Below, piece after piece: positions 44,050 through 52,498 of a DNA stretch of 64,000 nucleotides. The notes under the pieces were generated by a model that ran no database searches, was not told where the DNA came from, and was given only the letters and a program-made list of their open reading frames with translations. The position numbers were made by a program, and so were the translations under genes. Within the stretch, counting starts at the first letter, position 1. Each line of letters opens with the position of its first letter. Source of the stretch: Pseudomonadota bacterium (lineage in GTDB: Bacteria; Pseudomonadota; Gammaproteobacteria; Steroidobacterales; Steroidobacteraceae); the NCBI GenBank assembly GCA_018241445.1, contig JAFEDT010000016.1, forward strand, positions 1 to 64,000, given 5' to 3'.

Positions 44050-45357
44050 ATGGCCGCAGCTGCGCCGCCGCTGGCAGGAGTCCTGATGGACGGGAACAGA
44101 CTGAGCCTCACCGCGGGAGATCCGCAGGTGTATGCGGCACTGGCCGGTGAGGAGCGCCGGCAGTCACGGGGAATCGAACTGATCCCTTCTGAGAACTACA
44201 CCTGGCCGGAAGTCCTGGCGGTCCTGGGCTCGGTGCTCACGAACAAGTACTCGGAAGGCTACCCCGGCAGGCGCTACTACGGCGGGCAGGAGTACACCGA
44301 CGTCATCGAGGAGCTCGCGCGGGAGCGCGCCCGTCGCCTGTTCCGGGCCGAGCACGCGAATGTGCAGCCATTGTCGGGGTCACCGATGAACCAGGCGGCC
44401 TATTTTGCGTGCCTTAAGCCGGGCGACACGATCCTGGCGATGGAGCTCTCCCATGGGGGCCACCTGACCCATGGTGCCCCGGTGTCGCACATGGGCAAAG
44501 TTTTCAACTTTACCCGCTATCGCACGCGCACAGACCTTGGGGGCGCCATCGACTTCGACGAAGTTCGGGCCATAGCACTCAAGTCGCGGCCCAAGCTCGT
44601 GCTGTGCGGGCATTCGTCGTATCCGCGCGAGCTCGACTATGCCGCCTTCAAGCGCATTGCCGACGAGGTCGGCGCCTTGACCATGGCCGACATCTCGCAT
44701 CTGGGTGGCCTGGTGGCTGGGGGCGTGTCCGCCAACCCGCTGGATGCCGGCTTCGACATCGTCACCACGACGACCCACAAGTCGTTGCGCGGTCCGCGCG
44801 GCGGGTTGATCCTTTGCCGCTCCGGCCTCGCCAGGGCCATTGATTCATCGGTTTTTCCCGGGCTGCAGGGTGGACCGCACATGAACGCCGTCGCTGGCGC
44901 CGCCATCACTTTCGGCAAGGCGCTGCAGCCTGAATTCAAGGACTACGCCCGGCGGGTCAAGGACAACGCAGGACTGCTGGCAAGCGGTCTCGCCGCGCGC
45001 GGTGCCGCCCTGGTGACCGGGGGAACCGACAACCACCTGATGGTGATCAATACGGTGGCGAGCTACGGTGTCGACGGGGACGAAGCGGAGCGCGCGCTCG
45101 ACCGCGTCGGAATAACGACCAACAAGCAGGTCATACCCGATGACCCCCGCCCGCCGCTGCGACCCAGCGGTATCCGGCTTGGGACGCCCGCGTGCACGAC
45201 CCGTGGCATGGGTCCGGCGGAGATGGACCTGCTCGCCGGGGCCATCGTCGAGGCCATCGTCAACCGCGGGAACGAGGCCAGCGTCAGGGAATTGGGCGCT
45301 CGCATACGGGAGCTGTGCGCACGCCATCCCGTGCCGGGACTCGCGGCGGCCGCATGA
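44050..45357 (+). CDS. glyA: Serine hydroxymethyltransferase
   Basis: 435 residues. All active-site parts seen: ELIPSENYT, NKYSEGYPGRRYYGG, QPLSGSPMNQAAYF, SHGGHLTHGAPV (PLP-stacking His), the PLP lysine in TTTTHKSLRGPRGG, PGLQGGPHMNAVAG, and the carboxylate-binding Arg in SGIRLGTPA. It interconverts serine and glycine with tetrahydrofolate C1 units. Compared with typical GlyA, MADISHLGGLVAG replaces VDMAHxAGL. It has a short N-terminal extension. As an operon partner of hydrolases in a demethylation region it may handle C1 units from O-demethylation; a special-substrate aldolase role is also possible. Confidence 0.87.
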   Translation: MAAAAPPLAGVLMDGNRLSLTAGDPQVYAALAGEERRQSRGIELIPSENYTWPEVLAVLGSVLTNKYSEGYPGRRYYGGQEYTDVIEELARERARRLFRAEHANVQPLSGSPMNQAAYFACLKPGDTILAMELSHGGHLTHGAPVSHMGKVFNFTRYRTRTDLGGAIDFDEVRAIALKSRPKLVLCGHSSYPRELDYAAFKRIADEVGALTMADISHLGGLVAGGVSANPLDAGFDIVTTTTHKSLRGPRGGLILCRSGLARAIDSSVFPGLQGGPHMNAVAGAAITFGKALQPEFKDYARRVKDNAGLLASGLAARGAALVTGGTDNHLMVINTVASYGVDGDEAERALDRVGITTNKQVIPDDPRPPLRPSGIRLGTPACTTRGMGPAEMDLLAGAIVEAIVNRGNEASVRELGARIRELCARHPVPGLAAAA

Positions 45358-45414
45358 CCGGCCGCATCGATTGCGCCGATGACTCACCCGGCAGAGGTGA
45401 CATTCCCTTCTGTC

Positions 45415-45430
45415 TATACAGCTGTATAAT
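45415..45430 (+). promoter_or_regulatory. Operator TATAC-AGCT-GTATA over the -10 of flavocytochrome module 1
   Basis: Perfect 14-bp palindrome TATACAGCTGTATA at 45415-45428; TATAAT at 45425-45430 is the likely -10, with a weak -35 (TTCCCT) about 16 bp upstream. Same ATAC-N4-GTAT form as at 24722 and 52375. Confidence 0.62.
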
Positions 45431-45490
45431 ATCTCCAAATCAGTCAGCCAGTACGGCGCGCAGGCGCCCCAGGCACCAGGAGGCCTGACC

Positions 45491-45802
45491 ATGGACATGC
45501 CGCTCGTCGTGGTTCGCTTCGAACCGAAACCCGGTATGCACGCACAGGTCGAGGCTGTCCTGCGGCCGATGGTGCCGGCGACTCGGGCCGAGGCTGGCAA
45601 CCGGCGCTATGACCTGTTCGGGTCTGTGGACGCCTCGGGTGGGGAAGTGTTCTACCTCGTCGAACAGTATGCAGACGACGCCGCGGTGGCCGCGCATCGT
45701 GAGTCGGCCCACTACCTGCAGTATCGCGCCGTCATCCTGCCGCTGCTCCTGCAGCCGCCGCAGGTGCAGATGCTGCGCTCCATCGATGCGCGTCCGTACT
45801 GA
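45491..45802 (+). CDS. ABM-domain (putative quinol monooxygenase-like) protein
   Basis: 103 residues, ferredoxin-like alpha/beta fold of the antibiotic-biosynthesis-monooxygenase family: LVVVRFEPKPGMHAQVEAVLRPMVPATRAEAGNRRYDLFGS, then FYLVEQYADDAAVAAHRESAHYLQYR. Members act on quinols or have no cofactor. In this operon it could handle a quinone methide or quinone formed by the flavocytochrome downstream. First gene after the operator at 45415. Confidence 0.8.
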   Translation: MDMPLVVVRFEPKPGMHAQVEAVLRPMVPATRAEAGNRRYDLFGSVDASGGEVFYLVEQYADDAAVAAHRESAHYLQYRAVILPLLLQPPQVQMLRSIDARPY

Positions 45803-45815
45803 GCCGGAGAGCCCG

Positions 45816-47411
45816 ATGAAGGCGCCGCCGGGGATCGCACCCGCCCGTTTCGAACAGGCGCTCAGGAAGTGGCGGGGGATCGTCGGGGCCGATTGGGTGT
45901 TCACATCGGCCCAGGACCTGGACGCCTATCGCGATTCCTACTCGCCGCTCTATGGTGAGGTCACCGAGCGCGTCGCCTCAGCGGTCGTCGCGCCTGATTC
46001 CGTCGAGCAGGTGCAGGAAGTGCTGCGGGTTGCGCACGCCGCAAGGATACCGCTGTACGCGATCTCTACCGGCAAGAACCTCACTTACGGCGGTTCCGCG
46101 CCCGCTTACTCCGGCAGCGTGATCCTCGACCTCAAGCGGATGAATCGCATCCTGGAGGTGAGCGAGCGCAATGCCTTCGCGCTGGTCGAGCCCGGCGTCA
46201 GCTACTTCGATCTGTATCGCCATATCCGCGAACGCGGACTGAAGCTGTGGATCGACTGCCCGGACCCGGGTTGGGGCAGCCTGGTCGGCAATTCCCTCGA
46301 CCACGGGGCGGGTTACACCAGCGCGCCGTTCCGGGATCACTTCGAGGCCCGCTGCGGAATGGAAGTGGTCCTCGCAGATGGACAGTTGCTGCGCACCGGA
46401 ATGGGCGCGCTGCCCAACTCGAAGACCTGGCAGCAGTTTCGCTATGGCATGGGCCCGATGGTCGACGGACTGTTCGCGCAGTCGAACTTCGGCGTCGTCA
46501 CCAAGATGGGCTTCTGGCTGATGCCACAGCCCGAATGCGCACTGCTGCTGACGGCCGAGGCGGGCCGGCACGATGACGGCCCGGCGTTCATCGATGCGCT
46601 CGCGCAGCTTGGCTATGAGGGGCTCATCACTTCGCAGTTGTTCGTCGAAAGCCCGGTCATGGGCTTCCCGATGGGACCGGAACTGGCCCGGCTGCGCGCC
46701 GACTGGAGCGAGCGGCGTGTCCCGGCGCTTGAAGACTATGCGCGCCGCAATGGGCTGGTGTTCTGGTCGGCGCCCTTTGCGATGTACGGCCACGAAGACG
46801 TGGTCCGCACACAACTGGCGCACATCCGCAGGCGCATCGAACAGATCCCCGGCGCGCGCGTGCGCGAGACCGCATGCCTGCGCTTCCCGCTCGCGGACGA
46901 TCAGCTTGCGGCGGCGCCGGATAAAGCGCGGCTGGGTATCCCGAGTCTTTCCTACTTCGTCTCCCGCTTCGCCCCGGGCGCCCCCCTGTTCGAGGGGCAC
47001 ATCGACTTCTCCCCGGTCGTGCCGCTCGATGGCCAGACGCTGCGTGAGGCCCAGGACCTGTTCGACCGGATTTGCCAGGAACACGGGATCGCGCCTCTCG
47101 GCGGGCGGGTCCTGCTGTATCACCTGCGCGCGGCCTGCCTGATCTACGCCGTACCGGTGGGTCGCGACCCCCAGGCAAATGCCCGCGCACGCGCAGGGTT
47201 TGCCCGCCTGATGGAGGTCGCCGCCGCTCGCGGTTGGGGCGAGTACCGCATCCATCCGGCGTTCATGGACAAGGGAATCGGCTACTACAACTACAATGAC
47301 GGGGCACTGCTGCGCTTCCATGAACGGCTCAAGGACGCGGTTGACCCGCACGGCATCCTGTCGGCGGGCCGCTATGGAATCTGGCCGCGCCACCTGAGGA
47401 AGCACGTTTGA
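45816..47411 (+). CDS. VAO/PCMH-family flavoprotein (4-alkylphenol methylhydroxylase type), copy 1
   Basis: 531 residues. FAD-binding part: VVAPDSVEQVQEVLRVAHAARIPLYAISTGKNLTYGG, LDLKRMNRILEVSERNAFALVEPGVSYFDLYRHI, DPGWGSLVGNSLDHGAGYT; the C-terminus ends DPHGILSAGRYGIWP. Matches the flavoprotein subunit of p-cresol methylhydroxylase and eugenol/vanillyl-alcohol oxidase. It oxidises the side chain at the benzylic carbon via a quinone methide; electrons would pass to the cytochrome encoded next (overlap of 4 bp). The residue carrying covalent FAD could not be assigned. Internal ATG at 45816 is chosen; the longer frame overlaps the ABM gene. Confidence 0.87.
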   Translation: MKAPPGIAPARFEQALRKWRGIVGADWVFTSAQDLDAYRDSYSPLYGEVTERVASAVVAPDSVEQVQEVLRVAHAARIPLYAISTGKNLTYGGSAPAYSGSVILDLKRMNRILEVSERNAFALVEPGVSYFDLYRHIRERGLKLWIDCPDPGWGSLVGNSLDHGAGYTSAPFRDHFEARCGMEVVLADGQLLRTGMGALPNSKTWQQFRYGMGPMVDGLFAQSNFGVVTKMGFWLMPQPECALLLTAEAGRHDDGPAFIDALAQLGYEGLITSQLFVESPVMGFPMGPELARLRADWSERRVPALEDYARRNGLVFWSAPFAMYGHEDVVRTQLAHIRRRIEQIPGARVRETACLRFPLADDQLAAAPDKARLGIPSLSYFVSRFAPGAPLFEGHIDFSPVVPLDGQTLREAQDLFDRICQEHGIAPLGGRVLLYHLRAACLIYAVPVGRDPQANARARAGFARLMEVAAARGWGEYRIHPAFMDKGIGYYNYNDGALLRFHERLKDAVDPHGILSAGRYGIWPRHLRKHV

Positions 47412-47830
47412 AATCCCGCCCTGGCCGGCTCGCTTGCGCGGCGGCGCAACTCATCCTCCTGCTGGGCGTTGCACAGGCCGCCCAGCCGACGATTTCCTGG
47501 ACCTGGCTGCCCGTGCCTGCCGGGACCGATCCCGGCAAGGCGGCGTTCATGCGGGCATGCGCCGTGTGCCACGGCGACGGGCCGGACCACCCTGGCACCA
47601 GTTCACTGCAGATCAAGTACGAGGGCAAATTGCCTGCGCTGCTCGAGCAACGCACCGACCTGACGCCCGACCTCGTGCGCTATTACGTGCGCAACGGCTT
47701 CGCGATGATGCCGAGGTTCCGGAAAACGGAACTCTCGGACGCGGAAGTGGATGCCATAGTGAATTATCTCACCCGTGTCCGCCCGGAGCCGGCGGCGCAC
47801 CCTGCGCAGCCACCCGCCAGTCGCCAGTAG
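47408..47830 (+). CDS. Periplasmic c-type cytochrome, partner of flavoprotein copy 1
   Basis: 140 residues from a TTG that overlaps the flavoprotein stop. Signal peptide to about residue 25 (VAQA). One haem site CAVCH (51-55), and a distal Met in FAMMPRFRKTELSD. This is the small monohaem cytochrome of the flavocytochrome type (PchC-like). It accepts electrons from the flavin and passes them to the respiratory chain. Signal peptide implies that the flavoprotein, which lacks one, must be cotransported or act differently; PchF is similarly exported with its partner. Confidence 0.85.
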   Translation: MKSRPGRLACAAAQLILLLGVAQAAQPTISWTWLPVPAGTDPGKAAFMRACAVCHGDGPDHPGTSSLQIKYEGKLPALLEQRTDLTPDLVRYYVRNGFAMMPRFRKTELSDAEVDAIVNYLTRVRPEPAAHPAQPPASRQ

Positions 47831-47833
47831 ACT

Positions 47834-48664
47834 TCAGTCGACCCGGCCCAGCAGCAGGCCGCCGTCGATCACGATCTCCTGCCCGGTGATGTAATCGCCC
47901 GCATCCGAGGCCAGCAACAGCGCCAGGCCGTACATATCGGACGGCATGCCAACACGATGCAGCGGGATGCCGGCGGCCAGGGCCTTTTGCACCGCGGGGT
48001 CCTTGGCGTGCCCGCCGCCGATGTTGGTGACGAACATGCCCGGAGCGATCGCGTTAACTGTAATCCCGGACGCGGCGAGTTCCAGGGCGACGCAGCGCAT
48101 GAAATGCGCCGCACCGGCCTTGGCGGCCATGTAGGCGGCGCCGATGGCCGGCTCGATCCTCTGCGACGCGGCCGATGTGGTGAGGATGATGCGGCCCTTG
48201 CGCCGTGAGCGCATGTGCCGGGCGGCGGCGCGTACGGTGGCAAAGACACCGTTGAGATTGACGTCGATGACGCGATTCCAGCGCGCGTCGGCGTAGCGTT
48301 CGAGCGCCCCCTCATCGACGCGCGGGCGCTGGTCACCGACCCAGGCGCCGACGTAACCCGGCCCGGGGTCGATGCCGGCGTTGGCAAACGCGGCATCCAG
48401 GTGGCCAAACCCGGCCACGATCTCATCCACTGCGCGGTCGAGCGCGGCATGGTCGGTGACGTCCACGACGTGCCCGGATACGTCCATCCCGGCGCCCCGC
48501 AGGCGCGACACTTCCGCATCGATGCGGCGGGCGTCCATGTCCAGCAACGCCACGCGGGCGCCATTCGCGGCCAGGGCTTCCGCATATCCCAACCCTATGC
48601 CGCTGGCGCCACCGGTCACCAGCGCCGTACGCCCGCGAACGTCGAACAGCTGCTGGATGCGCAT
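47834..48664 (-). CDS. SDR oxidoreductase, likely aryl-alcohol dehydrogenase
   Basis: 276 residues. Cofactor site TALVTGGASGIGLGYAEAL, Asp in LLDMDAR pointing to NAD, NAG motif (FANAGIDPG), catalytic Ser in TTSAASQRI, Tyr-Lys in AAYMAAKAGAAHFM, and C-terminal ITGQEIVIDGGLLL. An insert between FANAG and the next helix (GAWVGDQRPRVDEGALERYADAR) is longer than usual. The last gene of flavocytochrome module 2; its 3' end meets the 3' end of the cytochrome gene of module 1 (3-bp gap). Probably oxidises the alcohol produced by the flavoprotein. Confidence 0.85.
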   Translation of the reverse strand: MRIQQLFDVRGRTALVTGGASGIGLGYAEALAANGARVALLDMDARRIDAEVSRLRGAGMDVSGHVVDVTDHAALDRAVDEIVAGFGHLDAAFANAGIDPGPGYVGAWVGDQRPRVDEGALERYADARWNRVIDVNLNGVFATVRAAARHMRSRRKGRIILTTSAASQRIEPAIGAAYMAAKAGAAHFMRCVALELAASGITVNAIAPGMFVTNIGGGHAKDPAVQKALAAGIPLHRVGMPSDMYGLALLLASDAGDYITGQEIVIDGGLLLGRVD

Positions 48665-48666
48665 AT

Positions 48667-49557
48667 TCAGCCTTGCCCGGCGGCAATCGCGGCGAAGATA
48701 CGATTGGTGACGTCGAAGCCCAGTTGCCTGATCTTTTCCGGATCGGGAGGGCCCGGCGGAAAGCCGGTCATCGTTGCCGCGAAGCGCTGCCGCACGCCCT
48801 CGGCGAATTCGTTGTGCGTAATGAGGAACAGGCGATTTTGCAGGATCGCATCCAGCACCTTCTCGCCGACCGCTACCGGGTCCAGCCAGACGGCCGGCGG
48901 CTTGCGGTGCGCCAGGTCCGCCTCCACGTCATGCAGCCCGGAGTCGCGGAACTTGTCTGGCCGCAGCTGTGCGACCTCGTGGATGTTCGTCCTGGTCGGC
49001 CCCGGCACCAGCAAGGTCACGCCTACGTTGGTCCCGTCCAGGTCGCAACGCAGGGCTTCCGTCAGCCCTGATACGGCCGACTTGGCGGCGATATAGGCAA
49101 CCCCGCCCGGCATGGGCAGAAGCGCGCCCATCGAGGACGTGTTGACGATATGGGCTTCCTCGCCGTGCGCCAGCAGGCGTGGCAGGAAGGTCTGGATGCC
49201 GTTGACCACGCCGCCCAGGTTGACCTGCAGGTTCCAGTCCCAATCGGACCAGGTGTATTTCCTGACGTCGCCGAGCGAGCCGACACCCGCATTGTTGCAA
49301 AGCACATGTACCTTGCCGAAAGTTCTGTCCGCCTCGTCGGCGGCCGCCCGCATCGCGTCCCGGTCCGTGATGTCCAGTCGGATGAAATGCGCGCGCGCGC
49401 CGGCGTCCAGTTCGAGTTTTGCGCTATCGAGATGATCCGCGCGGATGTCGGCGATCACCACCTTCATGCCGTTGCGCAGGAATACCTTGACCATTCCCAG
49501 GCCGATACCGCTCGCGCCGCCGGTCACGAACGCGACTTTGTCCCTGACGGTTTTCAC
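48667..49557 (-). CDS. SDR oxidoreductase, second of module 2
   Basis: 296 residues. Cofactor site VAFVTGGASGIGLGMVKVFL, NAG motif LCNNAGVGSLGD, Ser in NTSSMGALLPMPGG, catalytic AYIAAKSAV. The C-terminal half (DPVAVGEKVLDAILQNRLFLITHNEFAEGVRQRF) lacks the usual GG-end of SDRs and is the type seen in larger classical SDRs. It lies 2 bp upstream of the following SDR gene and 48 bp downstream of the cytochrome gene. Likely an alcohol dehydrogenase for an aryl or benzylic substrate. Confidence 0.84.
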   Translation of the reverse strand: MKTVRDKVAFVTGGASGIGLGMVKVFLRNGMKVVIADIRADHLDSAKLELDAGARAHFIRLDITDRDAMRAAADEADRTFGKVHVLCNNAGVGSLGDVRKYTWSDWDWNLQVNLGGVVNGIQTFLPRLLAHGEEAHIVNTSSMGALLPMPGGVAYIAAKSAVSGLTEALRCDLDGTNVGVTLLVPGPTRTNIHEVAQLRPDKFRDSGLHDVEADLAHRKPPAVWLDPVAVGEKVLDAILQNRLFLITHNEFAEGVRQRFAATMTGFPPGPPDPEKIRQLGFDVTNRIFAAIAAGQG

Positions 49558-49605
49558 CCTGGTGCCTCCAAGGAATGAGCCCGGTTGCTGTGTCCGCGCC
49601 GTGAT

Positions 49606-50016
49606 TCAGCGCCGCGGACGCGTGAGGTAAGCCACGATCGCATCCAGTTGCGCATCCGTCACCTCGGTCTTTCTGAATGGCGGCATGACCGATATCCCAT
49701 TCCTGACGATGTACCGGATGAACTCCGGCTGCATGTCGGTGCGGTCCTCGAGCATGGCGGGCAGCGATCCCTTGTACTTTGCCGCGAGCGCGCGCGTTCC
49801 GGGGCGCTCGGGCATGGGACCGTGGCACACGGAGCAGCTGTTCTGGTATTCGACGTAGCCGCGGGGCGTGTCAGGGGAAACCGCGATCGCCTGCCGCCGC
49901 CAGGCAATCGTTTGCGCATCGTCCGCGAAGGCAGTGGTCCGTGCTGCTGCCAGGAAGACCACGGCCAGCCCCAGGGGCCAGGCGACACGTGCCCGCAGAG
50001 TCGTTGGCTTGTGCAT
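49606..50016 (-). CDS. Periplasmic c-type cytochrome, partner of flavoprotein copy 2
   Basis: 136 residues from the ATG at 50016, overlapping the flavoprotein stop (ATGA). Signal peptide to about residue 31 (TTAFA). Haem site CSVCH (61-65) in SCSVCHGPMPERPGT, distal Met in ISVMPPFRKTEVTD. It closely parallels the cytochrome of module 1, including the RKTExxDAxxDAIVxYLTR end. The pair encodes a flavocytochrome c. Confidence 0.87.
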   Translation of the reverse strand: MHKPTTLRARVAWPLGLAVVFLAAARTTAFADDAQTIAWRRQAIAVSPDTPRGYVEYQNSCSVCHGPMPERPGTRALAAKYKGSLPAMLEDRTDMQPEFIRYIVRNGISVMPPFRKTEVTDAQLDAIVAYLTRPRR

Positions 50017-51668
50017 CAGCGCGGCTTCCTCAGGTGCTTGGGCCAGATGCCATACCTTCCAGGGGAAAGAATGCCGTTGGGATCCAGCGCATCCTTGAGC
50101 GTTTCCTGGAAGCGCATCAGGGAATGGTTGTTGAACGAGAACTGGCGGGCGACGGCGTCCTGGAATACCGGACCCGTGCGGTACTCCGCCCAACCGTGCT
50201 TGCCCGCCACGTCGATGAGGTGGAAAAAGACCTCGCGGTGATGGCGGTTCTCGGCAGGATTCTCGCTGACCGGGAAGCCGAAGATGAAGATCGCACTGCG
50301 CTGCCAGTACCAGGCGGGCAGGTTGAAACGCAGTTGGGGTATCCCGAACTGGCGCGCGGCTTCGCCAAAGACCCGATTGGCCTCAAAGATCGCCTCGGCT
50401 GTTCGCGGGATGATCGGAGCCAGCCACATGTGCCCGTGCGATGGAGTCGGGTTGGTGCTGGAGCGGGCCCCGAGCGAGAAGTTGTTCAGACTCGGAATGC
50501 CGAATTCGGGATAGCGCGCATGATCCCTGGGCTCTTCGGTGAGCGGGAAGCGGTACTCGCCCTGGTCCTCGAACCAGGCTTCCGGTATCGCCGACAGGAT
50601 CTCCTTGGCGCTCTCCCACTGGGCGGCAACGACCTTCGCGGGGCCATAGAACTTGATGTCGAACGTCCAGTAGGCGAGGTTCTTGCGGCGACCGTAGGCC
50701 TCGAGCCCGGACGGATCGCCAGCTTCGGCCTTGTCGCGCAGGGCCGCCAGTTCCGGGTCGTCCGCCGGCAGCGGTTCGTCCACTGCAAGGAAGCGCGCCT
50801 GGGCCCCTATCGAACCAATGCCCAGCAGCGGGCTGGAGGAATCGGGGCAGCCGCTCGAGATGTTGCTGTTCTCGAGGAGCGTTATCAGGCGCACCAGTTC
50901 GTGCAGGTCGTCGCGACGCCGGACCAGGACGCGTCCGCAGAAGTACGCCTCCGGCTGCGGCATCAGCCAGAAGCCCATCTTGGTGACGACGCCCATGTTC
51001 GACTGCGAGAACAGCCCGTCGATCCAGGGTCCGAACCCCGTTTTGTACTGCTGCCAGGTCCTGGAGTTGGGCAGCGCGCCCATGCCAGTGCGCAGCAGCT
51101 CGCCATTGGCGAGCACCACTTCCATCCCGCAGTGGGCATCGAAGTGGTTGCGAAGATAAGGAAACGTATAGCCGCTGCCGCGGTCCAGCGCGTTGCCTAC
51201 CAGGCTGCCCCAGCCCGGATCGGGACAGTCGATCCACAGCTTCAGCTTGCGTTCCTGGATGTAGCGATACAGGTCGAAGTAACTGACGCCAGGCTCGACC
51301 AGCGCGTAGGCGTTCTCCTCGTTGACTTCGAGGATGCGGTTCATGCGCTTCAGGTCGAGAACCACGCAGCCCGACCAGGCCGGTGCCGCGCCGCCGTAAC
51401 CGAGGTTGCGGCCCGTGGAAATGGCGTAGATCGGGACGCTGTGCCGGTTGGCGATGCGCACGATCTCCTGAACTTCCTCGACGGTTGCGGGCGCCACTGC
51501 CGCGGACGCCCAGCGCTCCTCGGGTTCCCCGAGGAAAGGCGAATAGGCGTCGTTGTACAGCCGTGTATCCTCGTCCCGGGTGAATACCCATTGCGGCCCG
51601 ACGACTTTCTCGAACTGCGATACCGCGGCGGCGAAGGTGGCAGGTGAGATTCCGGGGGGTGTGCGCAT
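50016..51668 (-). CDS. VAO/PCMH-family flavoprotein, copy 2
   Basis: 550 residues from the ATG at 51668. Almost the same plan as copy 1: YAISTGRNLGYGG, LDLKRMNRILEVNEENAYALVEPGVSYFDLYRYI, DPGWGSLVGNALDRGSGYT, HCGMEVVLANGELLRTGMGALPNSRTWQQYK, and a C-terminus DPNGILSPGRYGIWP. The central part diverges from copy 1 and is longer, so substrate or cytochrome docking may differ. The covalent flavin residue is not assigned. Overlaps the cytochrome gene by one base at the ATGA. Transcribed from the operator region at 52375. Confidence 0.88.
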   Translation of the reverse strand: MRTPPGISPATFAAAVSQFEKVVGPQWVFTRDEDTRLYNDAYSPFLGEPEERWASAAVAPATVEEVQEIVRIANRHSVPIYAISTGRNLGYGGAAPAWSGCVVLDLKRMNRILEVNEENAYALVEPGVSYFDLYRYIQERKLKLWIDCPDPGWGSLVGNALDRGSGYTFPYLRNHFDAHCGMEVVLANGELLRTGMGALPNSRTWQQYKTGFGPWIDGLFSQSNMGVVTKMGFWLMPQPEAYFCGRVLVRRRDDLHELVRLITLLENSNISSGCPDSSSPLLGIGSIGAQARFLAVDEPLPADDPELAALRDKAEAGDPSGLEAYGRRKNLAYWTFDIKFYGPAKVVAAQWESAKEILSAIPEAWFEDQGEYRFPLTEEPRDHARYPEFGIPSLNNFSLGARSSTNPTPSHGHMWLAPIIPRTAEAIFEANRVFGEAARQFGIPQLRFNLPAWYWQRSAIFIFGFPVSENPAENRHHREVFFHLIDVAGKHGWAEYRTGPVFQDAVARQFSFNNHSLMRFQETLKDALDPNGILSPGRYGIWPKHLRKPR

Positions 51669-51688
51669 TTCAGGGTCCTGTGGAGCCG

Positions 51689-52339
51689 TCAGGCCGGCGG
51701 CGCGGCGCGCCAGTTCCTGGGAGCGATGAGCCAGGAAACCAGGCGTGGAGCGGGCGCCTCCCTGCGCGAGCGTGTATGAAATCTGGCACTGCTGCGTGAC
51801 CGCGGTTCCGAGGGAAAGGCCGCCGCGGGCGCGTCGATTCCCGCGATCAATGCCGCGACCTGCGCAGGCCACGGCTGCACGCCGGCCAGGCGACCCTGCA
51901 CGTCCTGTGGCCGGGCGGCTGACGACTCCAGCAGGTGCTGCACGCCGCCCCCGGGCGCCGCACAGTGGATGCCGCGATAGGCAACACGCATGCCGTTGTC
52001 CCACGCGAACTGCTCGAGACAGAAGAGCGCGCCCTCCGTGGTGAGGCCGGCGACCGCCAGGGGGTACTGGCGCCACACCGGATCGAGTTGTTCGAACCAG
52101 ACAGGTGTGACGTCGCCGTCGTAGGGCGCCAGCGACACGCCCCGCACGGCCAGTGCGCGGGCAAATGCGTGCGCCGCAGCAAAGCGCGTATCGAAAAGCG
52201 CCAGGTGCAGGGGCAGTTTCAGTCCAGGGGGGTCACCGGGACGCTCCCCGGAAACCGCGGCGGCCGCGGTGGCACTTGCAGCGGCCGCCACCGTCAGACC
52301 GGCCGCGACAAATTGCCGGCGCGAAATATAGTTGTGCAT
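51689..52339 (-). CDS. Exported protein of unknown function with twin-arginine-like signal
   Basis: 216 residues. N-terminus MHNYISRRQFVAAGLTVAAAASATAAAAV contains SRRQF and an Ala-rich hydrophobic stretch, resembling a Tat signal. The mature part has HLALFDTRFAAAHAFARALAVRGVSLAPYDGDVTPVWFEQLDPVWRQYPLAVAGLTTEGALFCLEQFA, then a Pro/Ser-rich region and RLVSWLIAPRNW at the end. I do not recognise a family; no cofactor motif is visible. As the first gene of module 2 it may help assemble or act with the flavocytochrome in the periplasm. The neighbouring frame that extends further upstream is rejected. Confidence 0.65.
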   Translation of the reverse strand: MHNYISRRQFVAAGLTVAAAASATAAAAVSGERPGDPPGLKLPLHLALFDTRFAAAHAFARALAVRGVSLAPYDGDVTPVWFEQLDPVWRQYPLAVAGLTTEGALFCLEQFAWDNGMRVAYRGIHCAAPGGGVQHLLESSAARPQDVQGRLAGVQPWPAQVAALIAGIDAPAAAFPSEPRSRSSARFHTRSRREAPAPRLVSWLIAPRNWRAAPPA

Positions 52340-52374
52340 GCGGGCCCCGGACCCTATGTCCCATCTCATCCGGT

Positions 52375-52391
52375 TTATACAAAGGTATAAT
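52375..52391. promoter_or_regulatory. Operator TTATAC-AAAG-GTATAA between TetR and flavocytochrome module 2
   Basis: Perfect 6-bp inverted repeat with 4-bp spacer (52375-52390). TATAAT (52386-52391) on the plus strand is a candidate -10 for the TetR gene, and the opposite strand also reads as an AT-rich -10 for the leftward operon. One repressor could act on both directions. Confidence 0.65.
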
Positions 52392-52498
52392 TCTTTGGTC
52401 GAAGCTGTCAACGTCGGAACCGTGGCCATGTCGCATGCGGGCCGGTCACCCATGCTCCTGGCCACGACTGGAGCGTCAGCATCGCCGGGAGGGAGTGG

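Noticed and set aside
45978-47405. 475-codon open frame on the minus strand
   Set aside because: Antisense to the flavoprotein of module 1, with no domain; similar shadows occur opposite copy 2 (49779-51647).
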